Assembly: GCF_001886735.1 (NCBI RefSeq)
Contig: NZ_CP018076.1
Coordinates: 2,232,001 to 2,296,000 of the forward strand
DNA from: Sulfitobacter alexandrii
Lineage (GTDB): Bacteria > Pseudomonadota > Alphaproteobacteria > Rhodobacterales > Rhodobacteraceae
Direction: 5' to 3'
DNA length: 64,000 nt
Made by a program: the position numbers and the translations under genes. Shown here piece by piece: positions 43,968 through 51,841 of this stretch; position 1 is the stretch's first letter; each line of letters opens with the position of its first letter. The notes beneath the pieces were generated by a model. The model made no database searches and was not told where the DNA came from. It worked only from the letters and a program-made list of their open reading frames with translations.

Positions 43968-46814
43968 TCAGAAAATGAAATCCGTCGCATCCAGATCGTT
44001 GCGGTCGACCCCCTCCAGCAGGATCGTGTTGCCGCCGCCGGCGTCGATCAGCACGTCCTCGCCGACCTGCGTGACATGGTTTGTCAGAAGGTCGTCCAGA
44101 TCGCGGATCGAAGAGACAAGCCGCAGGTCGATCCGTTCGAACACGTTGTTGGCATCGAAGTCGCCGATCGTATCCTGCCCGAAGCCACCGCCGAAGTCGG
44201 CAAAGACGAAAATATCGGCATTGAAAGCGCCGACCAGACGGTCGTCGCCGGTGCCGCCGATGATCGTGTCGAAGCCCGCGCCGCCCGTGATCTGGTCGTC
44301 GTCCGCGCCGCCATCGACCAGATCGTTGCCCTGCCCGCCAAAGATGCGGTCGTTGTCGCCTTGGCCATACAGCCGGTCATCGCCCAGCTGCCCGAACAGC
44401 GCATCGGTGCCGAACCAGCCGTAGCCCACGTCATCGTCGTCACCGCCGAACAGCCGGTCGAAACCGTTACCGCCCAGCAAGGTATCCTCGCCCTGCTCGC
44501 CGAACAGGTTGTCGGCCTGGTTCCCGCCGTTCATGAAGTCGTTGCCGGCACCACCCAGCATCAGGTCGAACCCTGCGCCGCCATCCATCGTGTCGTTGCC
44601 GGTATCGCCGAAAAGCTGATCTTCCTGGATGCCGCCCTCGATGACGTCGTCACCGGCACCGCCGCGCAGCGTGTCGTTTCCGGCGCCGCCGTCGATGGTG
44701 TCGTTCCCTGCCGCGGCGGCCACATCGTCATTCCCGGCAAAGGCAGTAATGTCATCCGCGCTTTCGCTGCCCACCATGAAATCGGAGGTTTCCTCGCCGA
44801 AGAGGTACAGCTCGCCGCTGTCGTCAGGCGTTGTCACGTCATCCGCAAGGAAATCGCTGGACAGCAGGATGACCCACATGCCGCCAAAGTTGGCGATGCC
44901 CATGGCGTTGTAGTCCAGACCGATCAGCGCCTGCGAACCCGCGGTCGAGTTGCTGAGGTACGAGAACACCTGTTCGATGGTGCCGCCGGAGTTCCATGCC
45001 GCAAGAATCTGGGTCTGCGACAGGTCGATCCCCTCGGCGTCGGCGATGGCATCCAGAGCCTCGCTGTAGCTCTGGCCGTTGGTCAGCATTTCTGCCCAGG
45101 TGGTGGCGTTCGCTGCAGAGGCCACGCCGAAGGGGGCTTCGGCGCGGTTACCGATCCAGTCCACCGCGACGCGGTTGGCCAGTGCCGAAAGCGCCGCGTT
45201 GAAGGCATATTCGCTGCCGTCGGTCCGCTGCTCGTTGATGTAGGCGGCGAGGTCGGCTTCGGGCGTGGTCACGCCATCACCGGGCCGCGACCCCAGGTCT
45301 TCGGTGAAGACGCCGATGTCGAACAGGTTCGCCGGGTTGTCGATGGTCACGTCCAGCGCGAGGTCTGCGGGCGCCACGACGGTCCCCTGATCGTTGATCT
45401 GGTGGCCCTGGTTGATCCCTGTCGAAAGGTAGTAGGCCAGTGCGCTCACGGCCGCGCCGGAGGCCACGGCGTCTGCGGCATCCGCGTAGGTCGCGAGGTA
45501 GAATTCCGCGTCGAAGATATTGGCGGAAATGTCCACGTCACCCGCCGCAGCATCTACGCCGATGAGGTCGCCCGGCTCCACGCCCGCGTTCTCGAGGTTG
45601 GCCTCGTTCAGCAGGTCGTCATACCAGCCATTGGCGGCATTGCGCACGCCGCTGCTGAGCCCGAAGGTATAGATCAGCCCGGTGACAAAACCGCCCAACA
45701 CACCCGCAATCGGTGTTCCGACAAGGGAAACGCCAGCGGTGACTGCGCCCGTCGCGGCCATGCCGGTGAACATGTCCACGATCTCGATAAAGGCCTGCCG
45801 CGGCGCATCGTTGGAGTTGTAGACGTTGTCGATCCTGTTGCCGATGTCCAGAACCAGACCAAGCACGCCGAAAGCCTTGCCGATCTTGCCGAGGATCCGC
45901 GCCGCGTCGTCGGCGTTGTCCATGTTCTCGACGACCAGTTCGAACATCGCGTATTTCTTGGCGTTGAAGTCGAAAACCCCCGCGTTGGCCACGCTGGCGA
46001 AAAGATCGTCGATCAGATCATCCTCGGGCAGGCGCGTGGGCGGGTTCACGTCCACGATCACCGAATAGGGTGCCGCGTCGGTATAGCCCGGCAGCGCGCT
46101 GAGCTGGATGATGTTGACACCCTGTTCGAAGGTCACGGCCAGTTCCCGAACGTCGTTGGGATTGTTGTTCAGGAAGACCCGGATCGTCCCGGTCAACTGT
46201 TCGTTGGCGGTAAGACGGATGTAGTCTTCGGTGTCCACCTCGCTGACGGAATCCGAAAAGAAGTACTCGGTATCCGCCTCGATCACCCCAAGGTCGCGAT
46301 CCACGCCCGCGGGCACGGCATCAAGCAGCGCGATGCTGGGCGGCTCCAGCACATCGACCGGCTCTCCGAAGATCACGGTATCGACCGAAAAACCGGCCGC
46401 ATCGAAGCTTTCGTCGATCACCGCGATCGAGGCGATGCCGAGGTCGGAGGCGAATTCGAAATTCAGCACTCCAAGCGCGTCGTTATTCACCACGTGCACG
46501 ACATTTCCCGAAGCGTCGCGAAATTCGACACGGGTACTTCCGAGATTATCGAAATATCCCACGTCCATGCTGACGTAATTGACCGGGTTCTCGAAATACA
46601 GAAACACCGGCCCCCGATAACTGGTATTGGCCGCGATCACCGGCGTATTCGGCTGCGCACCGTCGCTGACGATCTGCCCCACGGTCGTGACGGTATTGTT
46701 GTCGAATTCGAACGTCGGATTCTGGGTGAACCGGGGCTGCTCTGAAAAGGTAATGGTGGTGGTGACCGCGGGCACTTCGGTGACCGGGTCCTGTTCGAGC
46801 TGAGCTTGGGGCAT
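43968..46814 (-). CDS. RTX-type calcium-binding repeat protein, probable type I secretion substrate
   Basis: 948 residues, no Sec signal. The N-terminal ~300 residues are beta-rich (YRGPVFLYFENPVNYVSMDVGYFDNLG). A hydrophobic Gly-rich segment near residues 340-390 (GMAATGAVTAGVSLVGTPIAGVLGG) could insert in membranes. A FDAEFYLATYADAADA...YYLSTGINQGHQI module follows. Residues about 675-865 hold nonapeptide GGxGxDxUx repeats (GGAGNDTLRGGAGDDVIEGG), then a terminal domain ending DATDFIF, as in RTX secretion signals. ATG 46814 after AAAGGA. No transporter genes nearby. Confidence 0.9.
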   Translation of the reverse strand: MPQAQLEQDPVTEVPAVTTTITFSEQPRFTQNPTFEFDNNTVTTVGQIVSDGAQPNTPVIAANTSYRGPVFLYFENPVNYVSMDVGYFDNLGSTRVEFRDASGNVVHVVNNDALGVLNFEFASDLGIASIAVIDESFDAAGFSVDTVIFGEPVDVLEPPSIALLDAVPAGVDRDLGVIEADTEYFFSDSVSEVDTEDYIRLTANEQLTGTIRVFLNNNPNDVRELAVTFEQGVNIIQLSALPGYTDAAPYSVIVDVNPPTRLPEDDLIDDLFASVANAGVFDFNAKKYAMFELVVENMDNADDAARILGKIGKAFGVLGLVLDIGNRIDNVYNSNDAPRQAFIEIVDMFTGMAATGAVTAGVSLVGTPIAGVLGGFVTGLIYTFGLSSGVRNAANGWYDDLLNEANLENAGVEPGDLIGVDAAAGDVDISANIFDAEFYLATYADAADAVASGAAVSALAYYLSTGINQGHQINDQGTVVAPADLALDVTIDNPANLFDIGVFTEDLGSRPGDGVTTPEADLAAYINEQRTDGSEYAFNAALSALANRVAVDWIGNRAEAPFGVASAANATTWAEMLTNGQSYSEALDAIADAEGIDLSQTQILAAWNSGGTIEQVFSYLSNSTAGSQALIGLDYNAMGIANFGGMWVILLSSDFLADDVTTPDDSGELYLFGEETSDFMVGSESADDITAFAGNDDVAAAAGNDTIDGGAGNDTLRGGAGDDVIEGGIQEDQLFGDTGNDTMDGGAGFDLMLGGAGNDFMNGGNQADNLFGEQGEDTLLGGNGFDRLFGGDDDDVGYGWFGTDALFGQLGDDRLYGQGDNDRIFGGQGNDLVDGGADDDQITGGAGFDTIIGGTGDDRLVGAFNADIFVFADFGGGFGQDTIGDFDANNVFERIDLRLVSSIRDLDDLLTNHVTQVGEDVLIDAGGGNTILLEGVDRNDLDATDFIF

Positions 46815-47004
46815 GGTAGTTCCTTTATTCAATGATACTTCAGGGTGTTACCCGTGAGTTTTCGAAATGGGTTGGAAGAATACGTGGGGCGACCGATGAC
46901 CCGACCCGCACATCGGGATGCGCAGGCAGAAGAATTTCCAACGAATATGTCATCAGAAATCTCCCCCCGAAGAAATCCGCATTCAAATCAACGCAGAGGG
47001 GGGA

Positions 47005-47274
47005 TTACATCCTGCGGAAAATCGCGGGAACACCCCAGACAATAACCAACCCGATGAACCAAAAAACCGCTATCTTCATCATAACGGAAGACTGGTCATT
47101 CGATAAACCCTTTCCGCTCAGCGCCGCGACGACGAGCAGAAGACCCGAGGCCAGATACGCGAAAAGAACCAACTTATCCGCAAAAAACTGCATCGCGGTT
47201 CCATCCGGAAAATAGGCCGAAAGGCACCTCAATATTGCCAATACGACCGCGCTGATCAAGAAAAAATACAACAT
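47005..47274 (-). CDS. Small hypothetical membrane protein
   Basis: 89 residues. Three hydrophobic helices (MLYFFLISAVVLAILRCLSAYF, LVLFAYLASGLLLVVAALSG, MMKIAVFWFIGLVIVWGVPAIF). The ATG at 47274 is preceded by GGGGGAGG. Lower GC than its neighbours. No family recognised. It is upstream of the RTX gene on the same strand. Confidence 0.65.
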   Translation of the reverse strand: MLYFFLISAVVLAILRCLSAYFPDGTAMQFFADKLVLFAYLASGLLLVVAALSGKGLSNDQSSVMMKIAVFWFIGLVIVWGVPAIFRRM

Positions 47275-47360
47275 TTTCACCTCCCCCCGAAAGAGACGGC
47301 ATCAGGGCAGAGCAATGCCGACCTGTCAACCCGTTGTTACGAGGGGAATTCTCCCGGCTG

Positions 47361-48377
47361 TCAGTCCTTCAGCCGGTCGACGATGGATTGCGCCGTGACC
47401 GCCCCGATGATGGCGCCCTCCTCGACCACGCCGAGGCAGGTTTCCTCGCCCCCGAGCCGTTCGATCAGGCTCGAGACCGGGGTTTCGGCGTCGACCGAGG
47501 GATGATCGCCGGGGCGCGCATCGCCCATCACGTCGCGGGCCGTCAGCACGCCCAGCGGGTTCATGTTGGCCACGAATTCGGCCACGTATTCCGACGCGGG
47601 GTTCGAGAAGATGTCGCGCGGGGTGCCCACCTGGACGATCCGCCCGCCTTCCATGATCGCGATGCGCCCCCCCAGCTTGAACGCCTCGTCCAGGTCGTGG
47701 CTGACGAAGATGATGGTACGCCTGAGGTCGCGCTGAAGCTCCAGCAGCTCGTCCTGAAGCCGTGTCCGGATCAGGGGGTCGAGCGCCGAAAAGGGTTCGT
47801 CCATCAGCAGGATAGGCGCTTCGGTGACGAAGGCACGGGCAAGGCCGACACGCTGCTGCATGCCGCCCGATAGTTCGCCCACCTTGCGGTCGGCCCAATC
47901 GGAAAGCCCTACGAGGGCGAGCTGCCGATCTGCCCGCTCCAGCCTTTCGCCGCGGGGCACGTCCGCCAGTTCAAGCGCCAGCGCCACGTTCTCGCGCACG
48001 CTGCGCCAAGGGAGCAGGCCGAACTGCTGGAACACCATCGACACGCATTCGCGCCGCACACGGCGCAGATCCTGCGCCGAGCAGCCCTGCACGTTGGCCG
48101 ACCACTTGCCGTCGTCCACGGTGACCGACCCGCGCACAACCGGGTTCAGCCCGTTCACCGCGCGCAACAGCGTGGACTTGCCCGACCCGGAAAGGCCCAT
48201 CAGGACGAGGATCTCGCCCTCGGCCACCGACAGGGTGCAATCGTGCACGCCCAGCACCTGCCCGGTGGCCGCCTCGATCTCCGACCGGCTCTTGCCCTCG
48301 TCCATCAGCGGCAGCGCCGCCTCCGGATCGTCCCCGAAAACGATGGAGACCCTGTCGAACTCGACCGCGTTCGTCAT
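47361..48377 (-). CDS. choV: Choline/glycine betaine ABC transporter ATP-binding protein
   Basis: 338 residues. Walker A LMGLSGSGKSTLLRAVNGL, signature ELSGGMQQRVGLARAF, Walker B ILLMDEPFSALDP, H-loop SHDLDEA, and a C-terminal CBS-like domain (LTARDVMGDARPGD). It matches the OpuAA/ProV/ChoV group. It overlaps the permease stop by 4 bases. It energises choline or betaine import. Confidence 0.92.
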   Translation of the reverse strand: MTNAVEFDRVSIVFGDDPEAALPLMDEGKSRSEIEAATGQVLGVHDCTLSVAEGEILVLMGLSGSGKSTLLRAVNGLNPVVRGSVTVDDGKWSANVQGCSAQDLRRVRRECVSMVFQQFGLLPWRSVRENVALALELADVPRGERLERADRQLALVGLSDWADRKVGELSGGMQQRVGLARAFVTEAPILLMDEPFSALDPLIRTRLQDELLELQRDLRRTIIFVSHDLDEAFKLGGRIAIMEGGRIVQVGTPRDIFSNPASEYVAEFVANMNPLGVLTARDVMGDARPGDHPSVDAETPVSSLIERLGGEETCLGVVEEGAIIGAVTAQSIVDRLKD

Positions 48378-49207
48378 TTGTCACCCACCCGCAGCATCCG
48401 GTCGAGCATGATCGCCACGACAACGATGATCAGCCCGCTTTCGAAACCCAGACCCGTATTGACCTGGTTGAGCGCGCGCACCACGGGCACGCCCAACCCG
48501 TCGGCGCCCACCAGGGCGGCGATCACGACCATGGACAGCGACAGCATGATGGTCTGGTTCAGCCCGGTCATGATCTGCGGCAGGGCATAGGGCAGCTCGA
48601 TCTTCCACAGGGTCTGGCTGGGCTTCGCACCAAAGGCCTGCGCGGCCTCGAGCAGGGCCTTGGGGGTGGAGGATATCCCCAGTTGCGTCAGGCGGATCGG
48701 GGCGGGAAGAACGAAAATGACGGTCGCGATCAGCCCCGGCACCATCCCGATACCGAAGAAGACGATGGCCGGGATCAGGTAGACGAACGTGGGCAAGGTC
48801 TGCATCAGGTCCAGCACGGGGCGCATCACGCGGTACAGCGCTGGCCGGTGAGCGGCGGCGATGCCGATGGGCACCCCCACCCCCATGCAGACCACGCAGG
48901 CCGACAACACCAGTGTCAGGCTTTCCGTGGTTTCTTCCCAGTAGTCCTGGTTGAGGATGAACAGGAACCCGACCACCACGAAGGCGACGGTCTTCCAGTT
49001 GCGCTGTATGAACCAGGTCAGCACCGCGAAAAGCGCCACGATGAGCAGCGGATTAGGTGTCTGCAGACACCACAGCACCACTTCGATCAGACGCTCCATG
49101 AAGCGAGACAGCCCGTCGAAGAACCAGCCGCCGTTGATCTGCAACCATTCGAACGCCGCCTCGGCGGCATCGTCGATGGGAATCTTGTTTTCCGTCAGCC
49201 AGTCCAT
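48374..49207 (-). CDS. choW: Choline/glycine betaine ABC transporter permease
   Basis: 277 residues and about six helices. The N-terminal soluble stretch ends before LLIVALFAVLTWFIQRNWK, and the EAA loop region is ALLEAAQAFGAKPSQTLWKIELPYALPQIMTGLNQTIMLSLSM. It matches ProW/ChoW. It lies downstream of the receptor gene choX. Confidence 0.92.
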   Translation of the reverse strand: MDWLTENKIPIDDAAEAAFEWLQINGGWFFDGLSRFMERLIEVVLWCLQTPNPLLIVALFAVLTWFIQRNWKTVAFVVVGFLFILNQDYWEETTESLTLVLSACVVCMGVGVPIGIAAAHRPALYRVMRPVLDLMQTLPTFVYLIPAIVFFGIGMVPGLIATVIFVLPAPIRLTQLGISSTPKALLEAAQAFGAKPSQTLWKIELPYALPQIMTGLNQTIMLSLSMVVIAALVGADGLGVPVVRALNQVNTGLGFESGLIIVVVAIMLDRMLRVGDK

Positions 49208-49247
49208 CCGCGCCGCCCCAGAAGCCCCCGATCCATTCGCTGGAAAA

Positions 49248-49269
49248 GCCCACCCCGGCAGGGATGGGC
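49248..49269. promoter_or_regulatory. Intercistronic hairpin between choX and choW
   Basis: GCCCA-C-CCC pairs with GGG-A-TGGGC (one C-A mismatch) around a 4-nt loop. The third such hairpin directly after a receptor gene in this window. Confidence 0.5.
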
Positions 49270-49291
49270 CGTTTTCACGCCGTAGCCGGCC

Positions 49292-50215
49292 TTACTCCAG
49301 CTCGGCCTTGACGGCCGCCATGGCATCGCCGCCGTCCTTGGTGATGACGCCGTCGAGCCATCCGTCGAGAACGCCGGTGTTGGCCTTCAGCCAGGCTTCG
49401 GCCGCATCTGCGGGATCCTCGCCGTCGTCGAGGATCGCCCCCATGATCTCGTTCTCCATGGCAAGCGAGAAGGACATGTTCTGAAGCAGTTTGCCCACGT
49501 TGGGACATTCCTCGACGTAGCCGGCGCGCGTGTTGGTATAGACGGTCGCGCCGCCGAGGTTGGGACCGAAGTAGTCATCCCCGCCTTCGAGATAGGTCAG
49601 CTCGAAATTCGCGTTCATCGGGTGCGGTTCCCAGCCAAGGAACACGATCGGCTCGTCCCGGCGGGTCTGCCGCTGGACCTGTGCCAGCATCCCCTGCTCT
49701 GAGCTTTCGACCACCTCGAAGTCCTTGAGACCGAAGGCGTCCTCCTCGATCATCGACTGGATCAGGCGGTTGCCGTCGTTGCCGGGTTCGATGCCGTAGA
49801 TCTTGCCGTCCAGCGCATCGGCGTTGGCGGCGATGGCATCGAACGAGGTGATGCCGAGGTCCGCCGCCGCCTTGTTCACCGCGAGGGTGTACTTGGCGCC
49901 CTCGAGGTTGGCCCGGACCGTGTCCACGCTGCCCTCCTCGCGGTACTTGGCGATATCGGCCTCCATCGTCGGCATCCAGTTGCCGAGAAAGACGTCGATG
50001 TCCCCCGAAGCCATCGAGGTATAGGTGACCGGCACCGACAGGATCTTGATGTCGGTGTCATAGCCCAGCGCTTCGAGTACGGTCGTCGCCGCGGCCGTGG
50101 TGGCGGTGATGTCGGTCCAGCCGACATCCGAGAATGTGACGGTGTCGCAGTCCGCGGCGGCGACCGACGCGCCGAAAGTCGCGGCAAGTGCCGTGCTGGC
50201 AAGCAGATGTCTCAT
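49292..50215 (-). CDS. choX: Choline-binding periplasmic protein
   Basis: 307 residues from the ATG at 50215, with a signal peptide (MRHLLASTALAATFGASVAAA). The ligand-box segments are VGWTDITATTAAATTVLEALGY and VFLGNWMPTMEADI (aromatic cage Trp residues), and FLGWEPHPMNANFEL. It resembles ChoX of Sinorhizobium. First gene of choXWV. Confidence 0.92.
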   Translation of the reverse strand: MRHLLASTALAATFGASVAAADCDTVTFSDVGWTDITATTAAATTVLEALGYDTDIKILSVPVTYTSMASGDIDVFLGNWMPTMEADIAKYREEGSVDTVRANLEGAKYTLAVNKAAADLGITSFDAIAANADALDGKIYGIEPGNDGNRLIQSMIEEDAFGLKDFEVVESSEQGMLAQVQRQTRRDEPIVFLGWEPHPMNANFELTYLEGGDDYFGPNLGGATVYTNTRAGYVEECPNVGKLLQNMSFSLAMENEIMGAILDDGEDPADAAEAWLKANTGVLDGWLDGVITKDGGDAMAAVKAELE

Positions 50216-50807
50216 GTGATGGAATCTCCCCTTGTGTCGTTCATGATGGCACAAGATGATGCCATAAGCCCCGAGGTTGCAACCGATCAGCGCAAGACAC
50301 CCCCGTCACGCCCGCGCAACCGGGACGATTTCAGGGGCCGCGAGAGCGTTCGCCGGGATCGAGGATGGTGGCGGAGGCTTAGTCCCCATGACTGCGCCGA
50401 AACGATTTCAAAGCAGGTATGAATTTCAGCCGCATATGATTATTCCACGTCTTGTGCATTCCGACGTGGCCTCGCATAATCATAGCAATAACGGGGGCTT
50501 ATTGGGTGGCTGAAATCAAAAATTTGAACTTAAGGCAACAAGTAAGCGGGCGGAAGAATCCTTGTCCACCGCTTTCATCTGAGCGGCCACCAGACGGGGC
50601 AAGCATACAGAAGGTCACGCCCAATGTCTCCGACGACATGAACCTAGAGAAACATAGCCTAACCAGCCTTGATGACGCCGGCCGCGCAGAGCTCGACCAT
50701 GCTAAAGGGTCTTTGGACGAAACTTTGGCCGAGCCTTTCGGGTGGTTTGACGACCGGCGGGCGGGGGCGCTGACCGAAAACGAAAGTCTAGGCACAAAGC
50801 TAACTGA
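50216..50807. other. Intergenic region containing the choX promoter and the left island boundary
   Basis: 592 bases without a supported gene. The right part (after about 50390) drops in GC compared with the left. It contains the 14-base copy of the tRNA-Ser 3' end at 50369-50382. One plus-strand frame (50452-50811) is open but has no ribosome site and no recognisable motif. Confidence 0.6.
50369..50382. repeat. Left attachment-site copy of the tRNA-Ser 3' end
   Basis: TGGCGGAGGCTTAG matches 13 of 14 bases of TGGCGGAGGCTCAG at 58127-58140, the CCA end of tRNA-Ser on the complementary strand. Direct orientation. It lies just where the GC content falls. Confidence 0.6.
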
Positions 50808-51809
50808 CTAGCGCGCTTCAAATTCGGTCGGGCACAGGTCCATAATTCGGGCTGTAATAGGATTTGATCGCAGCAAATCACATAGCTGCTCCGGATCAAA
50901 AGCTGGATGCGATTGCAACATATATTTTGCGACGACGCGAAACCGAAGGAGATCCCAGTCTTCCAGCGTTGCCTCGGGGCAGAAGGGCCAGATCATCCAG
51001 AGCGGGGCTTCTTGGGCGACGTCTTCGTCATGCCATTTTTGGCAAAGCAAGCGTGTGCTTATGGCAGTGATATGAAGCGCAAAATAGGTCTGCATCACCC
51101 AGGAGACCTGCGACATATTCAGAGGATCGGCGCGTCTGAACAGGTGAAGATCCTTAAGTAGGTAATCTCCGTCTTCATTGCGCACCATCCAGAAATTCCC
51201 GATCAAACGATGTTTACGGGCTAGCTCCAAAGCAATCTCGCTATTTCTGATGGTCATTGCGCGATAGGTCTGCACATCTCCCTGCGGAGGTTTGACGGAG
51301 TCGATCCAGGAGGTCCTCCAACCATAAACCGTGAACCAACTGCTATGACCATTTTGGTGCACCTGCCCGTAGCCGAGGCAGGGGACCGTTGAAAAGCCGA
51401 GTTTGGTCAATAGATGGCTCATCCGATATTCGGTGACAGCCTGCTGCATTGACGATCCGCCAACATAGGCACCGTCATGGCCGCTGGCCACATCCATCAT
51501 CGCCCGCCCGTCAAAATCAAAGAGAGGGGCGACAGGACCTCGTTCGAGGTAGGTGCCGAACTGGATCGCCGACCCGTTTAACCCAGCACCTTTGATCTTA
51601 ATCCTGTCAAACCGCTGAAACTCATAGGGAATATAGATGGACCGTTCTCCGGTCTGTTCAAACTGCGAAATCCGTCCTGAGAACCACTTCTGACAAAGCT
51701 CGCCCACATCCTCTGGCATTTCACGGCATTGGACATAGCCCGTGTTCTGTACGGAGAGCGTTGCGGCAGTGTCCTGTTTTGGCTTTTTCGATAAAAACGG
51801 CCACATCAT
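50808..51809 (-). CDS. Unknown protein with SelO/pseudokinase-like motifs
   Basis: 333 residues. Visible order: IKIKGAGL, FDFDGRAMMD, then QAVTEYRMSHLLTKLGFSTVPCLGYG. This echoes SelO AMPylase order (KGAG, DGRA, a helix with Glu, then LGIPTTRAL). Later come LIGNFWMVRNEDGDYLLKDLHL, which could be a kinase-like catalytic loop. Similarity is by eye only and may be coincidental. ATG at 51809 after AGGA. It is the gene after the glycosyltransferase on the same strand, 32 bases away, perhaps co-transcribed. No signal peptide. Confidence 0.6.
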   Translation of the reverse strand: MMWPFLSKKPKQDTAATLSVQNTGYVQCREMPEDVGELCQKWFSGRISQFEQTGERSIYIPYEFQRFDRIKIKGAGLNGSAIQFGTYLERGPVAPLFDFDGRAMMDVASGHDGAYVGGSSMQQAVTEYRMSHLLTKLGFSTVPCLGYGQVHQNGHSSWFTVYGWRTSWIDSVKPPQGDVQTYRAMTIRNSEIALELARKHRLIGNFWMVRNEDGDYLLKDLHLFRRADPLNMSQVSWVMQTYFALHITAISTRLLCQKWHDEDVAQEAPLWMIWPFCPEATLEDWDLLRFRVVAKYMLQSHPAFDPEQLCDLLRSNPITARIMDLCPTEFEAR

Positions 51810-51841
51810 ATAGGCGTCCTAGTGAAAGCGATACGTAGTGT

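Noticed and set aside
44200..44800. Regularly spaced repeats suggesting CRISPR
   Set aside because: They encode in-frame RTX nonapeptides of 27 bases with varied sequence, and there are no constant repeats or unique spacers.
43938..46745. 935-codon plus-strand open frame opposite the RTX gene
   Set aside because: It arises from the repeats of the RTX gene read antisense. The minus frame has GGxGxDxUx repeats and a good ribosome site; this one has none.
46815..46832. TTG-started extension of the RTX protein (MNKGTT)
   Set aside because: AAAGGA would lie inside this extension. It serves the ATG at 46814.
50452..50811. 119-codon plus-strand frame next to the SelO-like gene
   Set aside because: No ribosome site, no similarity I recognise, and low-complexity start. 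It may be a decayed remnant, but there is no support for a gene.
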